In this document: positions 63,949-64,000 of the stretch, in pieces
How positions within the stretch are numbered: the stretch's first letter is position 1
How the letters are laid out: each line of letters opens with the position of its first letter
Assembly: GCF_002890895.1 (NCBI RefSeq)
Contig: NZ_POUL01000006.1
Coordinates: 1-64,000, forward strand
From: Stutzerimonas stutzeri
GTDB lineage: Bacteria > Pseudomonadota > Gammaproteobacteria > Pseudomonadales > Pseudomonadaceae
Direction: 5' to 3'
Length of the DNA stretch: 64,000 bases
Notes under the pieces: generated by a model
Database searches by the model: none
What the model was told of the DNA's origin: nothing
Seen by the model: the letters and a program-made list of their open reading frames with translations, nothing else
Translations under genes and position numbers: made by a program

Positions 63949-64000
63949 CACGCGCTCTCCTGATCCACGCCGATAATGACCACAGAGTCAGTTTCGTAGG
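63948..64000 (-). CDS. petA: Ubiquinol-cytochrome c reductase Rieske subunit, C-terminal end (cut by window)
   Basis: Only the last 16 residues are inside the window (YETDSVVIIGVDQESA then TGA). They fit the C-terminus of bacterial Rieske iron-sulfur proteins, and position directly before petB matches the petABC order. The cluster-binding region lies outside the window. Confidence 0.85.
   Translation of the reverse strand, partial: YETDSVVIIGVDQESA

Overview
The window is a stretch of gammaproteobacterial core chromosome that fits Pseudomonas, most likely the P. stutzeri (Stutzerimonas) group. The evidence is protein sequence and gene order: ilvIH-ilvC-pssA-msrPQ beside an rRNA operon, mrcB-TPR lipoprotein-YqcC, cbpA-prrF-phuW-like, dusB-fis-purH-purD-retS, the full dcw division/wall cluster, rnpB beside rsmI, and sspBA-petCBA. 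I assign the group by recognition, not by a database search. No prophage, transposase, CRISPR array or tRNA gene was found.

Layout. Positions 1-341 carry four evenly spaced sigma70-type promoters firing leftward, as expected for an rRNA operon just outside the left edge. 338-6317 (minus) holds the msrPQ methionine-sulfoxide repair pair, pssA and ilvIH-ilvC. 6721-10604 holds a DUF4124 protein and the mrcB-lipoprotein-yqcC unit. 10758-14408 (plus) has a kinase-like fusion, a methyltransferase, a TfoX C-terminal protein and a cyclic-nucleotide-binding protein. A Fur-box-controlled PrrF-type sRNA follows at 14491-14604, facing a chaN-hmuV-hmuU haem transport set that lacks its binding protein and receptor. 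17477-32075 (plus) runs Rieske protein, dsbD, aroQ-accBC, prmA, a DUF3426 protein, dusB-fis, purH, purD and the RetS hybrid kinase. 32397-37707 is the most accessory part: UPF0104 and VC0807-family membrane proteins, an AEC transporter, a lone rmlD, a Rho_N-domain protein, a tiny Pro/Glu-rich protein and a bacterioferritin-like protein.

37738-55635 (minus) is the complete dcw cluster, mraZ-rsmH-ftsL-ftsI-murE-murF-mraY-murD-ftsW-murG-murC-ddlB-ftsQ-ftsA-ftsZ, then lpxC. Its promoter carries four MraZ boxes at an exact 10-bp period. RNase P RNA lies at 55824-56184. Then come rsmI, divergent lpoA-yraN-gmhA-BON lipoprotein, and leftward petA(partial)-petB-petC and sspA-sspB.

The genes are mainly housekeeping: branched-chain amino acid, purine, aromatic and fatty acid synthesis, envelope assembly (mrcB with its class A PBP partners, lpoA, ftsI, mur genes, lpxC), cell division and respiration. 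No clear new multi-gene system is visible. The observations most worth checking are the four-promoter rRNA control region, an ORF upstream of ilvI that ends in a Leu/Val-rich run and three stops, the single PrrF locus with a reduced haem-uptake set, several perfect intergenic hairpins, and the small-protein group at 36.5-37.7 kb.
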